Part shown: in pieces, positions 35,188 through 45,722 of the stretch | Layout: each line of letters starts with the position of its first letter | Position numbering within the stretch: position 1 is the first letter of the stretch | Source: Oenanthe sinensis | Taxonomy: Eukaryota > Streptophyta > Magnoliopsida > Apiales > Apiaceae | Direction of reading: 5' to 3' | Length of the DNA stretch: 64,000 nt | Assembly: GCA_028671895.1 (NCBI GenBank) | Contig: JAPMAC010000221.1 | Coordinates: 8,742,001 to 8,806,000, forward strand | Notes under the pieces: model-generated | Seen by the model: the letters and a program-made list of their open reading frames with translations, nothing else | The model's database searches: none | Told to the model about the DNA's origin: nothing | Translations under genes and position numbers: made by a program

Positions 35188-37230
35188 ATGTCTGGAAATA
35201 AGTATGAAAGTATCAGAATCCCAATCTTGAAGAATGCTGAATACCCTACATGGAGGGTAAAGATGATGATATTCTTGGAAGCAACTGATCCTGATTATTT
35301 AGACAGAATCAATGAAGGTCAGTATCTCTCAACCAAACTAGTGACATCAACAATAGTGGAAGGAAGACAAGTCCCTGAATACTATACTCTAAAGGACAAG
35401 AAGGAGTGGACTAATGTAGAAAAATAAGAAGTCCTGAAAGATGCAAAGGTAAGGAGCATACTGCATAATAGTTTAGACTCTGTGATGTCAAATAGAGTAA
35501 TTGCCTGCAAAACTGCAAAAGAAATCTGGGATGCACTAGAGGTTCAATGTCAAGGAACCAAAGAAATAAAGAAGATTAGTTCTTATTCAAGAGTACGTAT
35601 GAATACTTTGAGGCAAAACATAATGAATCTTTCACTGATATCTATGACAGATTTCTTACTTTGTTAAATAACTTGACTTTGGTGGATAAGGCGTATGATA
35701 ATGAGGATTCAATCACCAAGTTTCTAAGGGCTCTTCCTGAAGAATGAGATCTACAAACATCCTTAATAAGAGACAGGGCTGATTTGGATGAGATGTCTCT
35801 AGATGAAGTCTATGGAAGACTGAAGACTCATGACTTGGAATTACAGCAAAGCAACAATAGGAAAAGTAGCAAGGCAAAATCTGTTGCCTTGAATGTTGAG
35901 ACTAAAATTGAAGAACCAAGAGAAAAAGTCTTAAAAACCTTAACAAGAAAAGGAAAAGTTGTAATGAACAAGGAAAACAGTGAATCAGAGTCTGAGACAA
36001 ACTCTGATGACTCCACAGACTCTGACATGATGGAGATGGTTGATATGATTGTAAAAGGCTTCAAGAAAATGAAATATAGGAAGTACAGAAAGCAAGAAAA
36101 CTTCCAAAAGAAGCATGGAGAGTCAGAGAATAAAGACATATTCAGAAGAAGAGAAGATAGAGATGGAAATTCAAAAACTCTTGACAAATCAAAAGTCAAG
36201 TGTTACAAGTGTAACAAGATGGGGCACTTTGCTACTGAGTGCAGAAACAAGGAATCTGGAAAAGCACTCATCACATCAAAGAAAGATTGGATGAATTCAT
36301 CAGACTCTGAAGAGGAAACAAATTATGCCCTCATGGCAAACACTGATGCTCCCATCCTAAACTCTGATAAGGTACCAGACTCTGTCTTCAATTTTAATAC
36401 TATAAATATCCATGAATTAAAGTCTCTCCTTAGAACTCTGTATGTTAGCTTTAAATCACAGTCACTTGAGAATGAAATATTAAAATCTGAAATACAAACT
36501 CTGACTGCTAAGAATGACTTTCTTGTATCTAAAAATTCACACATGCTTAGCACTAAGAAAGACTGTGAGAATGCTATACACATGCAAACTCAGTTAGAAA
36601 TATAATTTGAATATTTAAAATTTGAGATAGCTAAAGAAAAGGAGACTTTCAAATTTTGGACAAACTCTAGCTAAAAAGTCCAACAAATACTTTCTAACAA
36701 GAATTGGACATCTGCCTTAGGTTATGAATCTGACAAGGAGACACATATTAAGACAAACACAGAAGGAAAATTGAATGAACTTGTGAGTTTTGTTAAAGCT
36801 AGTATTGAAAAGAATACCTCAGGTGAATGCTCTAATAATAACAAAGGTAAAGAAAATTGTGTCAGGGAATAAAACAGTAAATATAGGGTTACTCTCTCTG
36901 AAGCAACTTAAGGAAAAGTTGTAGTCAGTCACCAACAAGAAGAAACCTAAAAAGGTCAAGAGGAATAGAAATGGCAAATTAGGAAATTCTAAGGAGAATA
37001 ACTATAAGAATATTTCTAATACTCCTAGAAAACCTGTTTCACATGTGGTAATTCTAATCACCTTGCTATTGACTGCAGGCAAAATAAAAAAAAAAGAACC
37101 TGAGAGACCTAGTTCAAAGGCTAGAAAACAAACTAGATATAGACCACAAAATCCCTGTTTTAACTGTTGTAGCTTATGAACTTGTTTGGGTCCTCAAAGC
37201 TACTAATTAATTTACATTAATGATTGTAGG
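35188..37230 (+). pseudogene. Element C1 gag
   Basis: It starts MSGNKYESIRIPIL. Gag domain: TWRVKMMIFLEATD, then KTAKEIWDALEVQCQGTKE, then (after a frameshift near 35600) a region with FYDRFLTLLNNL. Next comes a long acidic/Lys-rich region. Three CCHC knuckles are visible: CYKCNKMGHFATEC (about 36198-36239), CFTCGNSNHLAIDC (about 37034-37075) and a damaged third near 37156. A coiled coil (SLENEILKSEIQTLTAKND) lies between. In-frame stops occur at 35425, 36603 and beyond. The SIRE lineage has similarly long gags. Confidence 0.83.
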
Positions 37231-38577
37231 GAAATAGGAAAAACATCCTAGTAATTGATAGTGGATGTTTTGCACACATTACTGGAAATAAATCCCTGCT
37301 TTCAGAGTTTGAGGAGAAGGTTGACCTAGCAATATCTTATGGAGATGGCAACATAGGAAGAACACTAGGATATGGTAATATTATTATAAATGTCATCATT
37401 AAAAATGTAGCTCTAATTGAAGGACTCAAGCATAATCTGTTAAGTGTGAGTCAAATGACAGACATAAGTTATTTTGTGGAATTTCATGAAACATATTATG
37501 AAGTGAAAAGTAAAAAAGATGGCGAAGTGGTTCTAATTGGTCACAGACATAACAATTTATTTGAAGATAGCTAAGAGGTAAACTCTGATAGTCCCTTAAC
37601 TTATTTACATGGAAATGAATCATCTTTGGAAAGCTGGAATTGGAACAAAAAACCGTGTCACTTGAACTTTGGAAACATAAATGAATTAAAGAAGAAGGAT
37701 CTAGTAAGAGGTCTTCGAAAAGTTCAATTTCATCCTGATGGACTCTGTGATTCATGTCAAAAAGGCCAAACAAAAGAAGACATCTTTTAAGTGCAAAACT
37801 GAAAATTGTATTGATCAACCTCTTCATCTATTGCATCTTGATTTATTTGGTCCAGTCAAAATTATGTCCATTGGAAAGAAGAAATATATTCTGGTGATAG
37901 TAGATGATTACACAAGTTTTACATGGGTGTAGTTTTTACATAAAAAGGATGAAACAGCTGAGATAATTTTTGATCATATTGCTATGATTGAAAATGGATC
38001 ACCACATAAGGTAAAGAATTTAAGGAGTGATAATGGAACAGAGTTTAAGAATTCTGCAATGGAGGAATTTTTCTCAACCAAAGGAATCATTCAACAATTT
38101 TCAGCACCTGAAACACCTCAACGAAATGGTGTAGTTGAAAGAAAGAACATGACTCTCATTGAAGCTGCTAGAAAAATGTTAGAAGGAGCAAAGCTACCTA
38201 CTTACTTTTGGGCAGAAGCTGTGAATACTGCATGCATTACTCAGAATTGCACTTTGATAAATAAACATGTAATGACTCCATATGAAACAATGAAGGGAAG
38301 GAAACCAAATATAAAATACTTTCACATATTTGGAAATAAGTGTTTTATTCTCAAAACACATCCTGAACAATTAAAAAAGTTTGAACTCAAAGTAGATGAA
38401 GGTATTTTTGTTGGTTATGCAACAACTTCTAAAACTTCTTCAAGAGCATTTAAGGTGTTTAATATGAGAACCAGGGTAGCCATGGAATCTATTAATGTAT
38501 CTTTTGATGAAGGAAAAATAATAGGGTTACATGATGAAGATGCTCAGAAATCTCTGAGTTTTGAAAATGAATTGTAG
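37231..38577 (+). pseudogene. Element C1 pol: protease, GAG-pre-integrase, integrase
   Basis: Protease LVIDSGCFAHITGNKSLL, then LIEGLKHNLLSVSQM. The zinc region is damaged (WNWNKKPCHLNF for the usual His-rich motif) but LCDSCQKGQ is retained. In the integrase core the acidic triad is readable: LHLDLFGPV, LRSDNGTEF, NGVVERKN. It ends FVGYATTSKTSSRAFKVFNMRT. There is one TAG after TSFTWV (37930), one stop at 37574 and a frameshift near 37790. The segment ends at 38577 with a stop before the motif-rich linker. Confidence 0.87.
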
Positions 38578-38935
38578 GACACAAACTCTGACAAGCTAAA
38601 CTCTGCTGAGATAAACACTGATGAGGTAAATTCTGATGAGTTAAACACTGATTCCCTAAACTCTAATTCAGACATAATTAAAACAGTAATTGAAGAATCT
38701 GCACATGTTGAAGGGGAGCAACATCAATCATTTACTAAAATTGGAGAACCAACCTCAATTATTGAAATTTCAGAGTCTGACCAAACTCTGACAAATACAA
38801 ATTCTGAAACCCTAAACTCTTATCCATCAAACTCTGATCCATCAATCTCTGAAACCACAAACTCTGATCACTTTAACTCTGATCATTCAAACTATGAGCA
38901 GTTAAACTTTATTTAATCAAACACTGATGGAAGCA
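38578..38935 (+). repeat. aactctga-rich linker between integrase and RT of C1
   Basis: In about 350 bp the octamer aactctga occurs five times, with at least ten near-copies (aaattctga, aacactgat, aactctaat). In the pol frame these read as NSD, NTD and NSN repeats. The corresponding linker of element A is Ser/Gln-rich and lacks the motif. Confidence 0.85.
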
Positions 38936-40689
38936 CAACTTCAGAGGGAGGATCAACATTTACTGAGGAATCATACTTTGAAGGCACAAATCATGGGGGA
39001 GCATCAAGTTCAAGAAACTTTCCATATCCAAGGAAATGGACCAAAGATCACACACCTAATTTGATTATTAGTGATCTAGAAAGTGGAGTAAAGACAAGGA
39101 AAACTACTCAAAATGAATGTATATACCATAATTTTCTTTCTCAAACAAAACCAAAGAAAGTTGAAGATGCTTTGAAGGATGCGGATTGGGTTACTGCAAT
39201 GCAGGAAGAATTAAATGAATTTGAAAGAAATGAGGTTTGGACCCTTCTTCCAAGGCCAAAGAATAGATCAATTGTTGGCACAAAGTGGATGTTCAGAAAC
39301 AAGACAGACTCTGATGGCATCATTACAAGGAACAAAGCAAGACTAATTTCCAAAGGTTACTCTCAACAAGAAGGTATTGATTATGATAAAACCATTGCAC
39401 TTGTAGCTAGACTTGAAGCAATTAGAATTTTTCTTGCTTATACTACACACAAGAAATTCAAGGTCTACCAAGTGGATGTTAAAAGTGCATTTTTAAATGG
39501 AGAACTTGAAGAAGAGGTATATGTTGAGCAACCACCTGGCTTTATGAATCCAAAATATCCAAATCATGTCTACAGGTTGGATAAAGCATTATATATTTTC
39601 AAGCAAGATCCAAGAGCCTTGTATGAAACTTTGGCTCAATTTCTACTTGAAAGTGGTTTCACAAGAGGTATAATTGATAAAACCTTGTTTTATAGAACTC
39701 AAGGTAAAGATTTATTATTGGTTCAAATATATGTTGATGATATTATATTTGGATCCACTAATGAGAAACTCTATGAAAGATTTTCAAAGCTAATGCAGTC
39801 TAGGTATCAAATGAGCGTGATGAGAGAAATGAGTTATTTTATAGGGTTGCAAGTAAAACAGACTGATGAAGGTATTTTCATAAGTCAGTCCAAATAAACA
39901 AAGAATCTACTCATAAAATTTCAAATGCAAGACTCTGCATCTGCTACAACTCTAATGACTACTGCAACTAAGCTTGATCAAGACACTGGTGAGCCTGTAG
40001 ACATAACAACATATAGAGGCATGATTGGATCACTTTTCTATTTGACTGCTAGTAGACTAGATATCATGTTTGCAAACTGTCTATATGCTAGATTTCAAGC
40101 AAATCCAAGGGAACCTCATTTGATTGCTGTTAAGAAAAAATTTAGTTATCTCAAGGGCACCATTAATCTTGGCCTATGGTATTCTAGAGAGTCTGACTTT
40201 AAATTAATAGGTTCTTTAGATGTTGACTTTGCAGGATGTGAAATTGACAGGAAAAGTACTAGTGAAAGTTGTCAATTTCTAGGTGGAAGAATTGTCTCAT
40301 GGTTTAGCAAGAAATAGAAATCTATCTCAACATCAACAGTAGAAGCTGAATATATAGCTGCAGGAAGTTGATGTGCACAGATTTTATGGATGACAAATCA
40401 ACTGTCAGACTATGGTTTGAACTTTTCAAAAATTCCTATTTATTGTGATAATTAAAGTGCTACTGCAATGACAGAAAATTCAGTTCAACATTCTCTCACA
40501 AAGCACATCAGTATTAGATATCATTTCATAAGGGAGCATGTCATGGAAGAAACAATTAAAGTGCATTTTGTTCCTAAAAATTAACAGTTAGCAGATATAT
40601 TTACCAAGCCTCTGTATGAAGCAACTTTTACAAGATTGATTTCTGAATTAGGAATGGTGACAAGTGACTCAACTCCAGATAGCAAGTAA
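38936..40689 (+). pseudogene. Element C1 pol: reverse transcriptase and RNase H
   Basis: RT: GTKWMFRNK, YQVDVKSAFLNGELEEE, LVQIYVDDIIFGS. The usual Gly of the YGLKQAP motif is changed (LYIFKQDP). A stop at 39895 separates RT from the connection region (PVDITTYRGMIGSLFYLTAS). RNase H: GCEIDRKSTSESCQFL, STVEAEYIAAGS, LADIFTKPLYE. Stops at 40315, 40369, 40453 and 40582 are all single codons. The natural end is the TAA at 40687-40689. Confidence 0.87.
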
Positions 40690-41211
40690 CAGACACAATC
40701 AGAGTTTATGGTCTACTCTGATAGATAATGAAGTAAACTCTGATCATTGGAACATCTAATCTCTGATCACAAGCTATCAGTGTTTTTGGTAAACTCTGTC
40801 AGAGTATGTGATAAACTTTGACAGTGAATGCAAACTCTGATTAATATAACCTCCGATCTAAGTCTACATGCTACACTCTAAGATTTTATTTATGCATCAT
40901 ATTTCATTTTGTGACATCATATTTGTTATTCTCTGATTGGAGTAATCATTAGGGCGTGTGTATTTCATGTAAAATGATTTATATCTATATAGAGATACAT
41001 ACATACTTGCTGTATTTTGAGACTTGTACTACTCATTACTCTTCCAATAATTTCATGTCACGTATCCCGCTACAGGGTATATGCAATTGAGAGAGAATAG
41101 TTTAATTCATATTTTCAATTTGAATTATTTAACTACATCTTATTATTCCTATCTTTCTCTCTCATTTTCTAAAACCCTAATATCTCGAACCTATAAAATC
41201 TATGTACATCA
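40690..41211 (+). other. C1 spacer between pol and accessory ORF
   Basis: Non-coding. The first 180 bp are crowded with aaactctgat and tcagagttta in both orientations (for example 40730-40745 and 40797-40810). The rest is an AT-rich leader ending just before the ATG at 41212. The matching region of C2 is 50184-50717. A subgenomic promoter or splice acceptor for the accessory ORF could lie here. A TATA-like ctataaaatc is at 41191-41200. Confidence 0.6.
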
Positions 41212-44200
41212 ATGGCCTCAAAGGATTCTCTTTTCAAAATTACACATTTGCTGCTACTAACTACATCTTTTTGTTGACTAAATCAGAAGCACCCCAAGAT
41301 TTTCATGTTATTCAAGATTTCTTATAGCAAAGCTATATTGGGGACGCTCTTCAGGAACCAAATAATATCTCTGCTCAATCTCTGATAAAGTATAGTCGTC
41401 TGTAAATTTTAACAATGATGGTGATGATGAAGAGCCAATTATAATGTTTTAATGCAATGGCAAACACTAAATCACTCCTGAAGTCGTTCGTCAATCCCTT
41501 CATCTTCCTGAAGTGGCTGTGTATGATGACCTTGTGTATGATGAGCAAATAAAGGCATTTTTCAAAGAAATAGGCTATGGAGGCAATCTGTCAAAGCTGG
41601 GAAGCCTCACAAGGTCAAATCTTCGAAGAGAGTGAAGCTTCTTCTTTGACTGCATCACAAGGGCATTCACTGCTAAATGCACAAATTTTGATGCCATCCC
41701 AGAACTCTCACAATAAATTGGGTATTCTCTAACCCATAACTTAAATTTTAATTTTCCTTATTTATTGATTAGACAGATAGCTAGCAAAATTAGTGATGAT
41801 GCACATATTATATATTTTGATAGATTTTTATAATTAATTTTTAGCTATCTATTGCCTAATGTTAGTCTTGATAATGATAAGAGTTTAGCTAGTTTATGTA
41901 TGAATAAGAGAATATTTGCTAATTTAACACGAAAAGATGCCAAGAAGGAAGCTGAAGGTAAATTACCTATCTTGTTTTATCCCACATGGGTCAGACTTCT
42001 CTTAAATTAGAGAATATCTACTGTGTATGGGAGGGATTTTCTCTCTGTGGCTATGAATCAGAGTTTAGCACCCTCTGATTCTAATCCAAGTCACCAACCA
42101 AACACTGATCCTCAAACACTCAAGCCAACCTCTACAGTCTCCCAAAAGACTGCAGTTGTAAAACAAACCTCTCAACAATAAGGCACAATAATGAAAAGAA
42201 AAGGAAAATCAGTAATAGAGTCATCTCCAAAGAAAAGGAGGTTGATTGATGAAAACACTGATTATGATGAAAGTCGTAAAGGTTTAGTCTTTCCATTAAA
42301 GAAAACTGTCAAGAAGGCTTCTGAGATTTCAGCTGCTCATTTCATGAAGCAATTTAATGTCAATCCCATGCCTGAACCCACAAAGAAAAGAAGAAGATTG
42401 GTTAAGGTATCAAACTCTGAATAAATAAACACTGAAGTATTAAACTCTAATAAGATAAACTCTGATCAAGTTCCAGCCATAACCTCTGATGTTGTATTAA
42501 ACTCTGATGAAGTAATAAAGTCTGATGTTATGGTCAAGTCTGAGAAAGATGGTGATATTGCCAAGATAGAAGAATGTGATTCATTGGCAAATGCTGCAAG
42601 TGAAGCTGCTACAGTAATTGTATCTGACTCTCCTGTTCACTCACCAAAGTAAATTATTAAGGAGATATCTTATGAAAGAGTAAGGGAGCTAGCTGAAGAG
42701 GTTAGGAAAGAAATGGCTGCAAAGAAGTCTCCAACATCTCCAGCCACTGGTAGTTCTAAGTTATTTACCAGGAAGAAAAAGAAGCAAGTTTCTTTTGGCC
42801 AGGACACACAAGAACCTACCTCTCAAAGTGAGGTAACAGTCAATGATATGTCAGGCACACAAGAACCTGTTACTCAAAGTGCAATAGTAGCCATTGTTAC
42901 AGCAGATGAAGCCAACAAGAATCAGAGGTACAACCCACAAGAACCTTCAGCTCAAAGGGTTGGAGAAGTTGTTAAGGCCCCTGCCCTACAAGAACCATCC
43001 ATTCAAAGTTTAGATGTAGGCATACAATCTCTAACAGAAGATCTAGTTATTGCTGATGCTGGGAAGTCAAACTTTGATACAGATCCATTGGCAATCTCTG
43101 ATGCTCTTTTGGTGTAACCTCTTTCTGCACAGTTTTTGGAAACTCCATCCATATCTATAACTAATCAAGGTATAAACTCTGACTTTTATTCAAAATTTAC
43201 ATTCTCTGATAGTATAAGTTCAGACTTTATATTTCCAACTTTTGCTACTAGGATGACCTTGGATAGTCCTGTGAAGGGTACCTCTATTCATATGACCACA
43301 TATCTCCTTTCTCAATCACCTCTTATTTCTGTAGGACAATGTGTTATGAACCTTTCTAGTGAGCCTAAGGTAAAATATGTGAAAAACAGAACTAACAATA
43401 AGAGGCAGACACTGGATCTGGCAAAAGGAGAATTAGAATTGAGGCAAAAGTTAGTTACTTCTAGTGAGCAAGATCTGACTATTAAAATTTATGAGATGTG
43501 TGATGAGAGAAGTAATGAGATTAATTTAAAAGAATAGAGTGATTTAGGTTGTTATTTCTTTTGCAAGTACTCAGAGTTTATCTGTCATAACAAACTCTGA
43601 GATGCCAAACTCTGCTAATGAAGAGACATACTCCGATGAGCCAATTTTTGAAGATGAAGAAGTGAATGATCTCTCCATTCCATACACACAGAGATACATC
43701 TCCAAGAAATGGCATGTTGATGCCTTTGATGCTCATGAAAGATTGAGGATGGCATATCCTTATTTTTTGGTTGTTGAATCTCTCAAGGGTGAAATAGAAA
43801 TTGCTTTAACAGAAAAAGGAATAATGAGGGATTTTGGTACTAAGGGTGAACCTTCTTATGAAGATCTTCTCAGTCATAGAGAAATCCATCTGGGATATGT
43901 CTTGTAAATTTTTAAATTAAAATGTTTCTTGGCCTCATGTGCATGACTTGCTTGAAAAAGCTGATTCTGAACTCAACTTTGAGGAGCTGAAGACTGTTTT
44001 TAAGGCAACCACTGTGTTAACAAAAGATCTTCATAGTGAAGTTTATGATTTGAAGGATTCTGTTAGCAAAACCAGTGCATCTATTCAGACTTCTGTGTTT
44101 ACTTCTCAACATGCATTGGAATTAAAGCTCAAAAATGTTTCTACAAAGCAGGATGCTCTGGAATCCAAGGTTGATAAAATTGGTACTGTTGTCACCTCCA

Positions 44201-45124
44201 TGCAAACAATGTTGCATATAATTGTGGAGATCTTAATCATTAAAAAGGGGAATGATGTCAGAAAGGGGGAGAAAGTTTCGAAAGACAAATGCAAGGAGGA
44301 GGATGAGATAAAATTTGATAAACCTGATGATAGTGGTGATGATAAAAGTCAAGGGAGTCATAAGGATGGAAAACAAACTCTGGTTGGACAAACTCTGACT
44401 GGAAAAACTCTTACTACTACTCAGACTCTAATTCCATCAAACTCTGGCATAAACTCTAATAACAAACAAACTCTGATGGATGTTGATATGGAATTAGCAA
44501 AGAGACTTGAAGAGGAAGAAAAGCATGAGAACATTGAAAAACAAAATAAGAAGGATGCAGAACTGACAATGAAATTGTTTGAAGAAGAAAATCCAGGAAT
44601 GGATCCAGTTGCTGTGGAAGAAGAAGTAGAGAAATCTGGTACTGACAATGCTCAAGTACATAACAAAAGAAATGTAAGAACAAAGAGAATTCCAATTCAA
44701 AAGAAGACATCTGTTCAAGTAAAGAAAACTGTTACTAAACCTACTCAAGCAAAACAATTGCACCTAAGCCTGTTGAAGTGCAAAGGTCTGTTGAAGTGAA
44801 GACAAAACCAACTCCTGCAATCCAAAAGAAATTTCTAGCTAAGTTAAAAACTCCTCTTACTATACTTGGTACTACATTTCTCCCAGGAGGCACAAGATTT
44901 GAAGATGAGGAAGAAGAATAATAAACTCTGAGCAGAAAGAAAAATCATGATCTTCTGTGGACTAAATCTGAAACTTTAACTCTCAATGCCAGACTTGGTA
45001 AAAACAAGGGTAGTATTGGTGATCATCAAGCTATAGTCTACAGGGGTGAAGCAAATACCTTCAGAGATCCTTTTTCTTTAAAAGACAAGTCTGCGGAAGA
45101 ATTGAATCAAGAACATTTGGATAC
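41212..45124 (+). pseudogene. Element C1 accessory ORF (nuclear-looking, coiled-coil protein), truncated
   Basis: It begins MASKDSLFKITHLL and is collinear with the C2 copy. The N-terminal region (about 41212-42060) is a globular-looking domain in broken frames, with WVRLLLN-type wording near 41990. Next is a basic stretch KRKGKSVIESSPKKRRLIDEN (42191-42253) whose PKKRRL resembles a classical nuclear localisation signal. A second basic block RKKKKQVSFGQD is at 42770. Ser/Gln-rich repeats follow (TQEPxxQS five times, 42800-43000). Then come DEEVNDLSIPYTQRYISKKW, a coiled coil (43940-44300) and QTL/NSD motif repeats. No signal peptide or clear membrane segment, which argues against an envelope protein. 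It stops abruptly after EHLDTQIDRSL at the C1/C2 junction. Function unknown. Confidence 0.7.
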
Positions 45125-45131
45125 CCAGATA
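45118..45131. other. Junction of C1 and C2 (tail-to-tail breakpoint)
   Basis: Left of about 45124 is C1 accessory ORF. To the right is the reversed 3' LTR of C2, lacking the expected last 9-10 bp (gaaataaca) of the LTR. A normal insertion would show a complete LTR end and target duplication, so this is a rearrangement breakpoint. Confidence 0.7.
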
Positions 45132-45622
45132 GATAGATCATTATAGAAGGGGGGTTGAATATAATGATACCAAATAATCGACTTTAAAACACAAGTATAT
45201 AAAAGATGAACATCTTCGTATTAATGATAAACTGTATACAAAACTCTCTCAAGAAAATCAATGTTCTTAAGAGCTGCTAGGTTATGAGAATGATTATTAT
45301 CTAGGTTCCAATAATGTTAACCTACTTCTGTGTTTATATAGACACAATTACAAATCCAATTACAAAACAGATAATGATAAGAATAGCTTCCATAAGGTAA
45401 TAGAATTGTATTTGAATTCCTTCTTCACTATCCAAATCAAATTCTGATTTGTCTGTTTCCTTTTTAGACAAACTCTGATGATAAACTCTGTCGATTGTTA
45501 ATCTCTGATAGAGTATTCTCTGTTAGAGTAAACTCTGATTGAGAATTCTCTGATAGAGTAAACTCTGTCGAAAGCTTCTTAAACTCTGATGACGTCAGCA
45601 TCAGTGTTTGCTTTTCTAAAAA
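45125..45622 (-). repeat. Element C2 3' LTR
   Basis: Minus-strand sequence after the polypurine tract reads ttttagaaaagcaaacactgatgctg, matching the C1 LTR start with a mutated TG. It proceeds through cagagtttaa motifs (45466-45600) and TATA tatataaac (near 45335), and ends ttcaacccccttctataatgatc, truncated at the junction. Confidence 0.85.
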
Positions 45623-45634
45623 TCTCCCCCAATT
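45623..45634 (-). other. Element C2 polypurine tract
   Basis: The minus strand reads aattgggggaga directly before the LTR, the expected plus-strand primer site. It confirms that 45125-45622 is the 3' LTR. Confidence 0.85.
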
Positions 45635-45722
45635 TATGCTTTATTAAGTAAACCATAAATTATGCTTATGATGTCATAAACATAGAGACAAATGTATCAG
45701 AGTTTGATTTTTCCTTTTTGAC

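Larger units (their letters stand above)
34553..45124 (+). mobile_element. SIRE-like copia element C1 with accessory ORF, 3' LTR missing
   Basis: The order is LTR (34553-35140), PBS, gag, protease, integrase, RT, RNase H (to 40689), about 520 bp 3' UTR, then accessory ORF from 41212. The copy ends inside the accessory ORF at about 45124, where the reversed copy C2 begins. Multiple stops, but nearly the full domain order is present. The motif aactctga is repeated throughout, from LTR to accessory ORF. Confidence 0.9.
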
